Shown here piece after piece: positions 8,785 to 17,222 of a stretch of 64,000 nt of DNA; positions within the stretch are counted from its first letter, which is position 1, and the number at the start of each line of letters is the position of its first letter. The stretch spans positions 1 through 64,000 of the forward strand of contig NZ_JAAIKE010000006.1 in the NCBI RefSeq assembly GCF_010915705.1. The letters run 5' to 3'. The notes under the pieces are model-generated. The model saw nothing but the letters and a program-made list of their open reading frames with translations, was not told the DNA's origin and searched no databases. The position numbers and the translations under genes are program-made. The stretch is from Pseudotabrizicola algicola. Its GTDB lineage: Bacteria; Pseudomonadota; Alphaproteobacteria; Rhodobacterales; Rhodobacteraceae.

Positions 8785-9888
8785 ATGAAGTGGCGTGTGA
8801 TCGCGGTCCTCGGGGCCGGTCTGGCCGTGGCAAGCTGTGGCAGCGGCGGCAACCCGTTTGGCAACGCACCCCAATGCGGCGGCAACCCGCTCGCAGGCAC
8901 CCCCTGCCCCGACCCGACCCCGCCCGACCCGACGCCGACCCCGCCCGAAGACGGGCCGGGCGGCCTGCCCGGCACCGAGACGCCCAGCGCCGCCACGCCC
9001 ATCATCCGCTATGAAGACGTCAGCGACGACACCGGCAACGGCTATGCGCAGGGCTTCACCTTCAATGCCGCCGACAACACCTATACGGTCGACAACCTCG
9101 CCTTCGACGGCGGCAACGATTATCGCAAGCGTCTGGGGCAACCCGTGGACCGGCTCGGCGGATACGAGGTCTACGAGGCGGCGGCCGAGGTGCGCGACCC
9201 GCAGACCGGCGCGCTGATCCCGCAGTTCGAACACAAGCTGCTGGCCGGTGTCAGCCGCAGCGGCCGCACCGAATTTGCCATCGTGCGCACGGGGGCCTAT
9301 CGCGGCTACGGCTTTGGCGGCTTCGTGATGAAGCGCAACGACAATTTCGTGCGCCCGCCCAATCCGCCCAGCGGGGCCAATCAGGCCGCCTATTCCGGCA
9401 ATTACGCCGCCGTGCGTGACTTCGACGGGGCCTCGGGGCTGGAATATGCCACGGGCGCGATGACCATCGCCATCGACTTCAACGACTTCAACCGCGGCGA
9501 TGCGGTCAAGGGCACCGTCAGCAACCGCCAGATTTTCGATGCCAACGGCACCAACATCACCGCGCGCGTGCTCGAAGCGATGGATGCCAAGTTCGACCGC
9601 GACGACAAGGCCCCCGCCACCCGCGAATTGCCCACGCTGGTCTTTGCGGTCGGCCCCGGTGCGATCAACGCCAATGGCGAGATCGGCGGCCTGCTCGACA
9701 GTTCCGTGATCGACTATAACGGTGACCGCGCCCGCGTGGTGACCTATGAAGCCGGCAAGTATTACGGCGTCGTCTCCGGCCCCAATGCCGACGAGGTGGT
9801 GGGCGTGATCGTGATCGAGGCCGAGGACCCGCGCATCGACGGCGTGACCGTGCGCGAAACAGGTGGCTTCATCCTCTACCGGCCATGA
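8785..9888 (+). CDS. Predicted surface-exposed lipoprotein with TbpB-like barrel (Slam substrate candidate)
   Basis: The 367-residue protein starts MKWRVIAVLGAGLAVASC, a lipoprotein signal with the lipidated cysteine at residue 18. A cysteine- and proline-rich linker (to about residue 70, with PTPPDPTPTPPE) precedes a beta-rich body. The last 150 residues carry a SGPNADEVVGVIVIE segment like the closing strands of TbpB-type eight-stranded barrels. The next gene overlaps by ATGA and encodes a Slam-like outer-membrane protein, which in Neisseria and relatives moves such lipoproteins to the cell surface. The ligand is unknown; metal or heme carriers are only examples from the family. The ATG at 8785 is preferred since it yields the signal peptide. 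Confidence 0.65.
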   Translation: MKWRVIAVLGAGLAVASCGSGGNPFGNAPQCGGNPLAGTPCPDPTPPDPTPTPPEDGPGGLPGTETPSAATPIIRYEDVSDDTGNGYAQGFTFNAADNTYTVDNLAFDGGNDYRKRLGQPVDRLGGYEVYEAAAEVRDPQTGALIPQFEHKLLAGVSRSGRTEFAIVRTGAYRGYGFGGFVMKRNDNFVRPPNPPSGANQAAYSGNYAAVRDFDGASGLEYATGAMTIAIDFNDFNRGDAVKGTVSNRQIFDANGTNITARVLEAMDAKFDRDDKAPATRELPTLVFAVGPGAINANGEIGGLLDSSVIDYNGDRARVVTYEAGKYYGVVSGPNADEVVGVIVIEAEDPRIDGVTVRETGGFILYRP

Positions 9889-11294
9889 GCGGCACGGGCG
9901 CAGCGACAGTCCGGGCGAAATCGGTCCGCCGCGCCGGCGCGGCCCTCAGGGCGGCGGCGCTCTGCCTCGGGCTGATGGCGGCAGGCGCGGTGGCACAGGC
10001 CGCGCCGCTGGTGCTGACGCCCGAAGGCATGGTGCAGATGGCGGTCACCCTTCTGGACCGCGGCGAGCCCGCACAGGCCGAACGCTTTGCCGACGCGCTG
10101 CTGCAACAAAACCCGAAGGACGCCACCGCGCTGATCCTCAAGGCACGGGCGCAGCGCGACATGGCGGCCTATCCGCAATCGCGCGCCACCGCCCGCCTCG
10201 CCTGGACAGGGGCCACCCTCCCCCGCGAACGCTATGGCGCGGCGATGGCCATGGCGCAGGCGCTGGCCTCGGACGGGCAAAGACTGCGCGCCCAGCTCTG
10301 GCTGCGCCGCGCGATCGATGCCGCCCCCACCGAGACCGCCCGCGCGGTCGCCGTGCGCGACCTGCGCTATGTGCGCAACCGCAGCCGCCTGTCGCTGCGG
10401 CTGGACTTTTCGGTGCGCCCCTCGTCCAACGTGAACGGCGGCACCTCCGAGCGTGTGATCGATTTTCTGGGCCTACCGCTGACCATCGCCCCCGACAGCC
10501 GCGCCCTCTCGGGCGGGGTCGTGCAGGCGGCGGCAACCGCGCAATACCGCCTCGCGGAAAGCGCCGCCGCCAAGACAGACCTGCGCTTCGGCCTCATCCA
10601 GCGCGAGGTCTGGCTTTCCTCCGCCGCCAAGGCCGCCGCCCCGATGGCCCGCGCCGGAAACTACCGCCTCTCCGGCTACGAGATCGGGCTCGACCGCGCC
10701 GTGAAACTGCCTGCCCTGCAAGGCGAGGCCACGGCGGCGCTCACCTTTGGCCACAACCGTTTTGGCGGCAGCCCGATGTCGGATTACGCCCGCGTGGATC
10801 TGGGCCTGTCGCGCCAGCTTGCACCCCGCCTGACGGTAGAATTCGGCCTCACCGCCGAACGCCAGCGGCGTCTCGATGCGCCAAACCGCTCGGCCAATAT
10901 CCTCGGCGCCAGCGCGGGGCTGACCCGGCAGCTTGACGGCGGCGACCGTGTGGGCGTCACCCTCGATCTGCGCGACACCCGCTCGCGCGCCGACAGCATC
11001 GACCACCGCGCCATCAGCGCCGATCTGACATGGACAAAGGCCGAACCGGTGCGCGGCATCGGTCTGTCGGCGGGCATGGGGCTGGCCGCCCGCGACTATG
11101 ACCGCGCCGCCCTCAGCCCCGATGGCCGCCAGGATGTGACCCTGCGGGCAGAGGCAAATCTCGCGCTGCAAGAGCTTGACCGCATGGGCTTCATGCCGGT
11201 GCTCTCGGTCAGGGCCGAGCGCACCCGCTCCAACATCGCGCTCCACCGCGCGCAATCGCTCGGCCTTGGCCTGTCGATCCGCTCAAAGTTCTGA
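9885..11294 (+). CDS. Slam-like surface lipoprotein assembly modifier (TPR + outer-membrane barrel)
   Basis: The 469-residue protein has a signal peptide (hydrophobic RAAALCLGLMAAGAVA, cleavage near residue 40), a periplasmic TPR-like region (about 45-150, with DRGEPAQAERFADALLQQNP), and from about residue 165 a long beta-strand region opening with LSLRLDFSVRPSSNVNGGT, the hallmark start of the Slam barrel (DUF560). It ends in aromatic F469, as outer-membrane barrels do. Slams help lipoproteins cross the outer membrane. Translational coupling (ATGA overlap) to the preceding lipoprotein gene points to a cognate pair. It could instead be a TPR-barrel porin of another type; the pairing argues for Slam. 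Confidence 0.65.
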   Translation: MSGTGAATVRAKSVRRAGAALRAAALCLGLMAAGAVAQAAPLVLTPEGMVQMAVTLLDRGEPAQAERFADALLQQNPKDATALILKARAQRDMAAYPQSRATARLAWTGATLPRERYGAAMAMAQALASDGQRLRAQLWLRRAIDAAPTETARAVAVRDLRYVRNRSRLSLRLDFSVRPSSNVNGGTSERVIDFLGLPLTIAPDSRALSGGVVQAAATAQYRLAESAAAKTDLRFGLIQREVWLSSAAKAAAPMARAGNYRLSGYEIGLDRAVKLPALQGEATAALTFGHNRFGGSPMSDYARVDLGLSRQLAPRLTVEFGLTAERQRRLDAPNRSANILGASAGLTRQLDGGDRVGVTLDLRDTRSRADSIDHRAISADLTWTKAEPVRGIGLSAGMGLAARDYDRAALSPDGRQDVTLRAEANLALQELDRMGFMPVLSVRAERTRSNIALHRAQSLGLGLSIRSKF

Positions 11295-11359
11295 CCGCAC
11301 GCCCTCGCCTTTCCGGTCCGCCGCGTTATGATGACCCCGGCACAGACAGGAGACATGGC

Positions 11360-11788
11360 ATGGCACTGAAATACCTGCACACAATGGTCCGGGTTCTCGA
11401 CCTCGAGGCCTCTATGGCCTTCTACCGCCTTCTCGGGCTTGAAGAAACGCGGCGGCATGACAGCGAGAAGGGCCGCTTCTCGCTCATTTTCATGGCCCCT
11501 CCGGGCCAGCCGGAATGTCCGGTGGAACTGACCTACAACTGGGATGGCGATGACGGCCTGCCGTCGGACAGCCGCCATTTCGGCCATCTCGCCTATGAGG
11601 TGGACAACATCTACGAAACCTGCGCCCATCTGCAGGCCAATGGCGTCACCATCAACCGCCCTCCCCGCGATGGCCGCATGGCCTTTGTCCGCAGCCCCGA
11701 CAACATCTCGATCGAACTGCTGCAAAAGGGCGAGGCTCTCGCTCCGGCCGAACCTTGGGCCAGCATGGAAAACACCGGCCACTGGTAA
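11360..11788 (+). CDS. gloA: Lactoylglutathione lyase (glyoxalase I)
   Basis: This 142-residue enzyme isomerises the methylglyoxal-glutathione hemithioacetal to S-lactoylglutathione. Metal ligands of the two vicinal-oxygen-chelate modules are visible: H7 (KYLHTMVRV), E56 (CPVELTYN), H76 (FGHLAYEV) and E119 (NISIELLQ). The family motif NWDGDDGL is present in altered form in the middle. ACAGGAGA six bases upstream sets the start at 11360; an overlapping ATG at 11355 is out of frame. A bidirectional hairpin terminator lies downstream. Confidence 0.95.
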   Translation: MALKYLHTMVRVLDLEASMAFYRLLGLEETRRHDSEKGRFSLIFMAPPGQPECPVELTYNWDGDDGLPSDSRHFGHLAYEVDNIYETCAHLQANGVTINRPPRDGRMAFVRSPDNISIELLQKGEALAPAEPWASMENTGHW

Positions 11789-11838
11789 AGGCACCCGCCG
11801 GGGTGACCTGAGCCCGGCGTTGAAAGACGAGTAATGGA

Positions 11839-11875
11839 AAAGGTGCAAATCCCGAACCCCCGGATTTGCACCTTT
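11839..11875. terminator. Bidirectional hairpin between gloA and soxG
   Basis: A perfect 14-bp inverted repeat (AAAGGTGCAAATCC and its complement) with a 9-base loop. It lies after gloA and facing the sox operon end. The T-runs on either side are short (TTTCTT on plus, TTTTCC on minus), so efficiency is uncertain, but the position between convergent genes fits a shared terminator. Confidence 0.7.
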
Positions 11876-11923
11876 CTTACAGCCCCAGCGCGAAGCGCCC
11901 TGCGGCAGCCAAGGGCGCGCCGG

Positions 11924-12469
11924 TCAGGCGCTCAGCGCAAGCCGCGCCTCGACCTTCGCCATCGCTTCTTCGATCTCATGCCAGGCCGTGCGCGCCATGG
12001 AACGGAAGGTAAGCAGGGTAAAGCCGCCCTCCCCTTCCGCAATCAGAACCAGAGGCATATGCCCCAGCGCAGAGCGGAACGCCTGCCCCCGCTGCGCGGC
12101 GCGCAGGTCCAGCGGAACCAGCCGCGCCAGCACGTCAACGGCGCGCGGCCCCACCAGCGTCAGCATCACCCAGGCATCGGATTGATCGCTGACCATCGCG
12201 GCCAGCCCCTCGGGCAGCGTGGCCGCGCTCGCCTCCGCCCCGATCAGAAAGGCCATGTCGCGCCCCGCCCAGACCAGCCGCGCCCCGCCACTTTCGCTCA
12301 CCGTATTCGGCGCCGGAAACGCCAGACCAAGCGCCGCGCCCACCGCCGCCGCCTGCCCCGGATAGGGCGCGATGGCGATGATCTGCGGCAGCGGGATTTC
12401 GGCCAGCGTGGTTCCGGCATGGGTGACGGGGGCCACGCCCAGCGCGGGCTTTGCAATCAGGTCAGGCAC
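11924..12469 (-). CDS. soxG: Sarcosine oxidase subunit gamma
   Basis: The smallest GcvT-like subunit of heterotetrameric sarcosine oxidase; 181 residues. It carries the family's conserved LTLVGPRAVDVLARLVPLDL and the C-terminal SMARTAWHEIEEAM helix. In the tetramer gamma contacts alpha and helps form the channel along which the iminium or formaldehyde intermediate reaches folate; it has no cofactor of its own. Its start overlaps the soxA stop by 8 bases and it closes the soxBDAG operon. Confidence 0.9.
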   Translation of the reverse strand: MPDLIAKPALGVAPVTHAGTTLAEIPLPQIIAIAPYPGQAAAVGAALGLAFPAPNTVSESGGARLVWAGRDMAFLIGAEASAATLPEGLAAMVSDQSDAWVMLTLVGPRAVDVLARLVPLDLRAAQRGQAFRSALGHMPLVLIAEGEGGFTLLTFRSMARTAWHEIEEAMAKVEARLALSA

Positions 12470-15380
12470 GCAGCTTCTCCCCCTTCGGATCGTGGAACAC
12501 CGGATCGGTCACCGTGCAGAGCACATCCACCCCGCGCAGCCGGTCGACCAGCCGCACCGTCTCGCCATGCCGCGCGCGGCCGTTGTCCAGAAATGCCAGC
12601 GCCAGATGGCTGTGGAGCGTGGGCGAATAGCCGACCGAGGTGACATAGCCCGCCGACTGCTCGCGCACCAGATCGACGCCTTGCGCGAAAAGATGCGCGC
12701 CCGCCGTGATCACGCTGTCGGTCAGCGGCTTCAGCCCCACCAGTTGCGCCCGCGCAGGCCCTGTCATGCCGGGCCGCGCAGCGGCGGCCTTGCCGATGCA
12801 ATCCTTCTTGGCGCTCACCATCTTTTCCATGCCGATGTCAAAGGCGGTGATGCGCCCGTGGATTTCGGCATGGGTGATGAAGCCCTTCTCGATGCGCAGG
12901 ACGTTCAGCGCCTCCATCCCGTAAAGCCCGCCCCCCATCGTCTCGGCCCGCGCGGTCAGGTCACGGAACAGCGCCTCGCCATAGCGGGTCGGCACCGCCA
13001 GTTCATACCCCTCCTCGCCCGAGAACGAGATGCGGAACAGCCGCCCCGCCACCCCCTGCACCGTCACGGGCGCACAGCCCATGAAGGGCAGGTCCGGCGC
13101 ATGGCCCAGCGCGCTCGCCACCAGCGCCCGAGCCTTGGGGCCAGCGATGGCGAATTGCGCCCAGCCCTCGGTGACCGAGGCAAAGCGCACCTGCCACCCC
13201 GCGCAAAACGCCTGGCTCACGAAATCGAGATGCCGCATCACCAGACCGGCGGCGGCGGTGGTGGTGGTCATCAGCCAGTGCTGATCCCCCAGCCGCGCAC
13301 AGGTGCCGTCATCCAGCACATGCCCGTCCTCGCGCAGCATCAGCCCATAGCGGACCTTGCCGACCGGCAGGGTCGAGAAGGTATTGGTATAGACAAGGTC
13401 AAGGAACCGCGCCGCATCGGGGCCCTGGATGTCGATCTTGCCAAGGGTCGAGACATCGGTGACCCCCACGCTTTCGCGCACCATGCGCACCTCGCGGTCG
13501 CAAGCCTCGCGCCATGTCGTCTCCCCGGGTTTGGGGAAATAGCTCGGCCGATACCACAGCCCCGCCTCCACCATCGGCGCACCCCGGTCACGGCTGGCCT
13601 GATCGCTGGTCAGGAACCGCTGCGGCGCAAAGCCCGCGCCCCGCCCGCCTGCCCCCATCGCGGCAATCGACACCGGCGTATAGGGCGGGCGGAAGGTCGT
13701 CGTCCCCGTCTCGGCAATGCCGCGCCCGGTGGCATCGGCCAGCACCGCCAGCGCCGCCACGTTCGAGGACTTGCCCTGATCGGGCGCCATGCCTTGCGTG
13801 GTATAGCGCTTCATGTGCTCGACGCTGCGGAACCCCTCCTGCGCCGCCAACGCCACATCCTTGACCGTGACGTCATTGGCAAAATCGAGCCAGGCCCGCC
13901 CCTTGCCCGCCACCGCCCAGAGGGGCGCGATAACATAGGGCGCATCCTCGGCGCGCGGCAACTCCACTGCGCCCGCCGCCCTGCCCAGCGCTTCCAGACT
14001 GGCCCGCGCCGCCTCGGCCCCCGATGCAAGGCAGCCGTGGGTCGAGAAACTGCCCCCCGCCGCGCCGGCCACCAACATCCCCGGCACCGCACCTTCCATC
14101 GGCACGAAGGCCGCCAGATCCTCGGACCAGCGCGGGCGACCGTTCAGGTGGCAGGTCAGATGCACCGACGGATTCCAGCCGCCCGACAGGCCCAGACACT
14201 CCACCTCCAGCCGCTGCGCGCGCCCGTCCTTGGTGAAACTAATCTCGCGCAGACCCATCCGGCCCCGCGCGCGCTGCACCACCGCCCCCTTGTGCACCAC
14301 GATCCCCGGCTCATCCGGCGCATCGGGGCGGCTGTCGAGGATCGCCGCCACCTCCACCCCCGCCGCCATCAGGCTGCGGGCCGTGGCGCGCACCGAGTCG
14401 TTGTTGGCAAACAACGCCACCCGCTTGCCCGGCACCACGCCATAGCGGTTGAGATAGGTGGCCAGCGCCGAGGCCATCATCACGCCCGGGCGGTCATTGT
14501 CCTGAAAGGCAATCCCGCGCTCCAGCGCGCCCGCCGCCAGCACCGAGCGCTTGGCCACAATGCGCCAGAAACACTCGCGCGGCAGGTTGGGGCGCGGGCT
14601 GCGGTGCAGGCCCACCCGCTCCAGCGCGCCAAAGGTGCTGTCATCATAAACGCCGGTCACCGTGGTGCGGCGCATCAGCCGCACATTGGGCAGGTCCGCC
14701 AACTCGGCCAGCACCCGCGCCACCCACTCCGCCGCGGGCGCGCCGTCGATCATGCCCTCATCGGCCAGCAGCCGCCCGCCGGGTTCGGCAGACTCATCGC
14801 ACAGGATCACATCCGCCCCGGCCCGTGCCGCCACCAGCGCCGCCATCAAACCCGCAGGCCCGGCCCCGATCACCAGCAGGTCGCAATGCGCCCAGGCCTT
14901 TTCATAAAGCCCCTCGTCATGCTTGCCCGACAACCGGCCGAGGCCCGCAGCGCGACGGATCAGCGGCTCGTAGAGCCCCTCCCAGAAGCGGCGCGGCCAC
15001 ATGAAGGTCTTGTAGTAAAACCCCGCCGACAGGAAGGGCGCGGCCAGATCGTTCACCTCCAGCAGATCAAACCCCAGCGACGGCCAGCGATTCTGGCTGC
15101 GCGCCACCAGCCCCTCGAACAGCTCCTGCACGGTCGCCCGCGTGTTGGGGGTCTGGTTCGCGGGGCCGACCACCTCCACCAGCGCATTGGGCTCCTCGGG
15201 TCCGGCGGTCAGGATGCCGCGCGGGCGATGGTATTTGAAACTGCGCCCGACAACCCGCACATCATTGGCAATCAGCGCCGAGGCGAGCGTATCACCCCGG
15301 TAACCGGCATAGCTGCGCCCGTCGAAACGGAAGGTGACCGGCCGCGTGCGGTCAATGCGGCCCTTGCCGTCGATCCTCAT
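12462..15380 (-). CDS. soxA: Sarcosine oxidase subunit alpha
   Basis: The 972-residue alpha subunit has an N-terminal 2Fe-2S-type fold without iron (GDTLASALIANDV, about residues 30-45), an NAD-binding Rossmann motif LLVIGAGPAGLMAALVAARA near residue 169, a cysteine-poor middle region, and a C-terminal GcvT-like folate-binding domain (TDVSTLGKIDIQGPDAARFL and SGEEGYELAVP). It hosts NAD and tetrahydrofolate, so oxidised N-methyl groups leave as methylene-tetrahydrofolate. Length matches the family. It overlaps soxD by 4 bases and soxG by 8 bases, showing tight translational coupling. Confidence 0.96.
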   Translation of the reverse strand: MRIDGKGRIDRTRPVTFRFDGRSYAGYRGDTLASALIANDVRVVGRSFKYHRPRGILTAGPEEPNALVEVVGPANQTPNTRATVQELFEGLVARSQNRWPSLGFDLLEVNDLAAPFLSAGFYYKTFMWPRRFWEGLYEPLIRRAAGLGRLSGKHDEGLYEKAWAHCDLLVIGAGPAGLMAALVAARAGADVILCDESAEPGGRLLADEGMIDGAPAAEWVARVLAELADLPNVRLMRRTTVTGVYDDSTFGALERVGLHRSPRPNLPRECFWRIVAKRSVLAAGALERGIAFQDNDRPGVMMASALATYLNRYGVVPGKRVALFANNDSVRATARSLMAAGVEVAAILDSRPDAPDEPGIVVHKGAVVQRARGRMGLREISFTKDGRAQRLEVECLGLSGGWNPSVHLTCHLNGRPRWSEDLAAFVPMEGAVPGMLVAGAAGGSFSTHGCLASGAEAARASLEALGRAAGAVELPRAEDAPYVIAPLWAVAGKGRAWLDFANDVTVKDVALAAQEGFRSVEHMKRYTTQGMAPDQGKSSNVAALAVLADATGRGIAETGTTTFRPPYTPVSIAAMGAGGRGAGFAPQRFLTSDQASRDRGAPMVEAGLWYRPSYFPKPGETTWREACDREVRMVRESVGVTDVSTLGKIDIQGPDAARFLDLVYTNTFSTLPVGKVRYGLMLREDGHVLDDGTCARLGDQHWLMTTTTAAAGLVMRHLDFVSQAFCAGWQVRFASVTEGWAQFAIAGPKARALVASALGHAPDLPFMGCAPVTVQGVAGRLFRISFSGEEGYELAVPTRYGEALFRDLTARAETMGGGLYGMEALNVLRIEKGFITHAEIHGRITAFDIGMEKMVSAKKDCIGKAAAARPGMTGPARAQLVGLKPLTDSVITAGAHLFAQGVDLVREQSAGYVTSVGYSPTLHSHLALAFLDNGRARHGETVRLVDRLRGVDVLCTVTDPVFHDPKGEKLRA

Positions 15381-15655
15381 GCCCGCCCCTCCGCCGCATC
15401 GGCCCCGGCCACACTCTCCACCGCAAGGATCTCATGCGTCACCGTGTTGCGGGTCACCTTCAGCCAGGAGCAGCAGCCCTGCTCGTGATACCAAAGGTCC
15501 TGCGTCACCCCGGCGGGGTTGTCGCGCAGGTGTAGGTAATCATCCCATGCCTCGGGCGGTGCGCCCTCTGCGGGACGCGCGAGGTAATCCGCCGCCCCGT
15601 AGTAATAGAATTCACGCCGGTCGCGCGGGCCGCACAGCGGGCAGGTCAGGCGCAT
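15377..15655 (-). CDS. soxD: Sarcosine oxidase subunit delta
   Basis: The 92-residue zinc-binding subunit opens MRLTCPLCGPRDRREF; C5 and C8 with a later histidine and HEQGCCSWL cysteine region match the family's zinc site. WYHEQGCCSWLKVTRNT is the strongest signature. It has a structural role in the tetramer. It lies 190 bases downstream of soxB, a gap that contains an inverted repeat, and its stop overlaps soxA by 4 bases. Confidence 0.93.
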   Translation of the reverse strand: MRLTCPLCGPRDRREFYYYGAADYLARPAEGAPPEAWDDYLHLRDNPAGVTQDLWYHEQGCCSWLKVTRNTVTHEILAVESVAGADAAEGRA

Positions 15656-15722
15656 CTTGAAAAGCCTTTCTGTTTGGCAGTCGTCGCAAGGGGCTCCGCC
15701 CCTCGGCCTGCGGCCTCACCCC

Positions 15723-15788
15723 GGAGTATTTGGGCAAGCAGCAAATCATGGGCGCGGCACCCTGCATTGCTGCTTGATGAAATACTCC
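15723..15788. repeat. Inverted intergenic repeat, 22-bp arms, shared with the glpX-recJ gap
   Basis: Arms at 15723-15744 and 15767-15788 are complementary at 19 of 22 positions (GGAGTATTTGGGCAAGCAGC on one side). The left arm is an exact reverse complement of 26380-26401. GC-rich cCCGCCGGAGGC follows the right arm and also the 26380 copy. It could fold in the soxB-soxD message and set relative subunit expression, or be a dispersed palindromic element. Confidence 0.65.
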
Positions 15789-15845
15789 CGCCGGAGGCAT
15801 CCGACAGGCGGGCAAGGCGAAAAGCGGTCAGACCCATCGCGCCCC

Positions 15846-17096
15846 TCAATGCAGGTTGTGCTGGCTGCCGGTGCCTTCTTCGTCGAGAAGGTGGCCGGTG
15901 GCAAAGCGGTTCAGCCGGAAGCGGGCGGCGACGGGATGGCTTTCGCCGGTGGCCATCAGATGCGCCATGCAATATCCGCTGGCCGGCACTGCCTTGAAGC
16001 CGCCGTAGTTCCAGCCCGCATCGATGAACAGCCCGTCGACCGGCGTGCGGTCGATGATGGGCGATCCGTCGGGTGTCATGTCCATGATCCCGCCCCAGGA
16101 CCGCAGCACGCGGGCGCGGCCGATCATCGGCATCAGCGTCATGCCCGCCTCCATCACATGCTCGACCATCGGCAGGTTCCCGCGCGAGGCATAGCTTGCG
16201 TAGAAGTCGAGGTCGCCCCCGAAGACCAGCCCGCCCTTGTCGGACTGGCTGATGTAGAAATGCCCCATGCCGAAGCTGATCACATGGTCGATCACCGGCT
16301 TCAGCCCTTCGGTCACAAAGGCTTGCAGGATATGGGATTCGATCGGCAGCCGCAGCCCCGCCATCGCCGCCACCTGTCCCGAGCGGCCTGCCACCACCAT
16401 GCCCACCTTCCGCGCCCGGATCGCGCCGCGGGTGGTCTGCACGCCGGTGACGCGGCCATTCTCGATGTCGATCCCCGTCACTTCGCAATTCTGGATCAGG
16501 TCCACCCCGCGCCGGTCGACAGCGCGGGCATAGCCCCAGGCCACCGCATCATGCCGCGCGGTGCCGCCGCGCGGGTGCAGGAGCCCGCCATAGATCGGAA
16601 AGCGCGTGTTGTCGAAGTCGAGATAGGGCAACAGCTCGCGCACCCCCTCGCGGTCCAGCAGCACCGCATCATCGCCCTGGTTGATCATCGCATTGCCGCG
16701 GCGGGCAAAGGCATCGCGCTGGCCATCGGAATGGAACAGGTTGATCAGCCCGCGCTGCGAGTGCATCACGTTGTAATTGAGATCCGCCTCCAGCCCTTCC
16801 CAGAGCTTGAGGCTGTGCGAATAGAATTCGGAATTGCCCGGCAGGAAGTAGTTCGCCCGCACGATCGTGGTGTTGCGCCCGATATTGCCCGAGCCGAGGT
16901 ATCCCTTTTCCAGCACCGCGATATTGGTCAGACCGTGGTTCTTGGCCAGATAATAGGCGGTCGACAGCCCGTGCCCGCCGCCGCCGATGATCACCGCGTC
17001 ATATTCGGCCTTGGGGGCGGGATCGCGCCAGGCCGGTTTCCATCCGGTGTTTCCGAACAGACCCTGTGCAATCACCCTGAAGCCGGAATAGCGCAT
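15846..17096 (-). CDS. soxB: Sarcosine oxidase subunit beta
   Basis: The 416-residue flavoprotein subunit oxidises sarcosine. It begins MRYSGFRVIAQGLFGNTGW, with the FAD Rossmann motif VIIGGGGHGLSTAYYLA at residues 36-52. The segment HPRGGTARHDAVAWG (174-188) contains conserved histidines, one of which carries covalent FMN in this family. GWNYGGFKAVPASG near the C-terminus closes the FAD site. I chose the ATG at 17096 because GGAAAGG lies upstream and family proteins start here; the frame is open to 17195. It is the first gene of the sox operon, with a palindrome about 85 bases upstream. Confidence 0.96.
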   Translation of the reverse strand: MRYSGFRVIAQGLFGNTGWKPAWRDPAPKAEYDAVIIGGGGHGLSTAYYLAKNHGLTNIAVLEKGYLGSGNIGRNTTIVRANYFLPGNSEFYSHSLKLWEGLEADLNYNVMHSQRGLINLFHSDGQRDAFARRGNAMINQGDDAVLLDREGVRELLPYLDFDNTRFPIYGGLLHPRGGTARHDAVAWGYARAVDRRGVDLIQNCEVTGIDIENGRVTGVQTTRGAIRARKVGMVVAGRSGQVAAMAGLRLPIESHILQAFVTEGLKPVIDHVISFGMGHFYISQSDKGGLVFGGDLDFYASYASRGNLPMVEHVMEAGMTLMPMIGRARVLRSWGGIMDMTPDGSPIIDRTPVDGLFIDAGWNYGGFKAVPASGYCMAHLMATGESHPVAARFRLNRFATGHLLDEEGTGSQHNLH

Positions 17097-17180
17097 GTCA
17101 GACCTTTCCCCGACCCGAAGCCCTCTGGCGGCACTAAAGCGGGTCCGCCGCAGATAAGCAAGGATCGCGGCCCGCGCCTT

Positions 17181-17213
17181 GGCCATCCGCGACATTGTGT
17201 GTCGCAGATGGCC
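17181..17213. repeat. 33-bp palindrome in the soxB leader / gdhA 3' region
   Basis: GGCCATC-c-GCGACA, a five-base spacer, then TGTCGC-a-GATGGCC. The 13 of 14 matched pairs make a strong dyad between the gdhA stop (17223) and the soxB start (17096). No T-run follows on the minus strand, so an ordinary intrinsic terminator is unlikely; a dimeric regulator site controlling soxBDAG or an RNA hairpin ending gdhA are the choices. Confidence 0.55.
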
Positions 17214-17222
17214 AGAGCCGCC

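Noticed and set aside
12372-15488. 1038-codon frame antisense to soxA
   Set aside because: Product is rich in H, R, P and Q as expected from reversed GC-rich codons; soxA is certain on the other strand.
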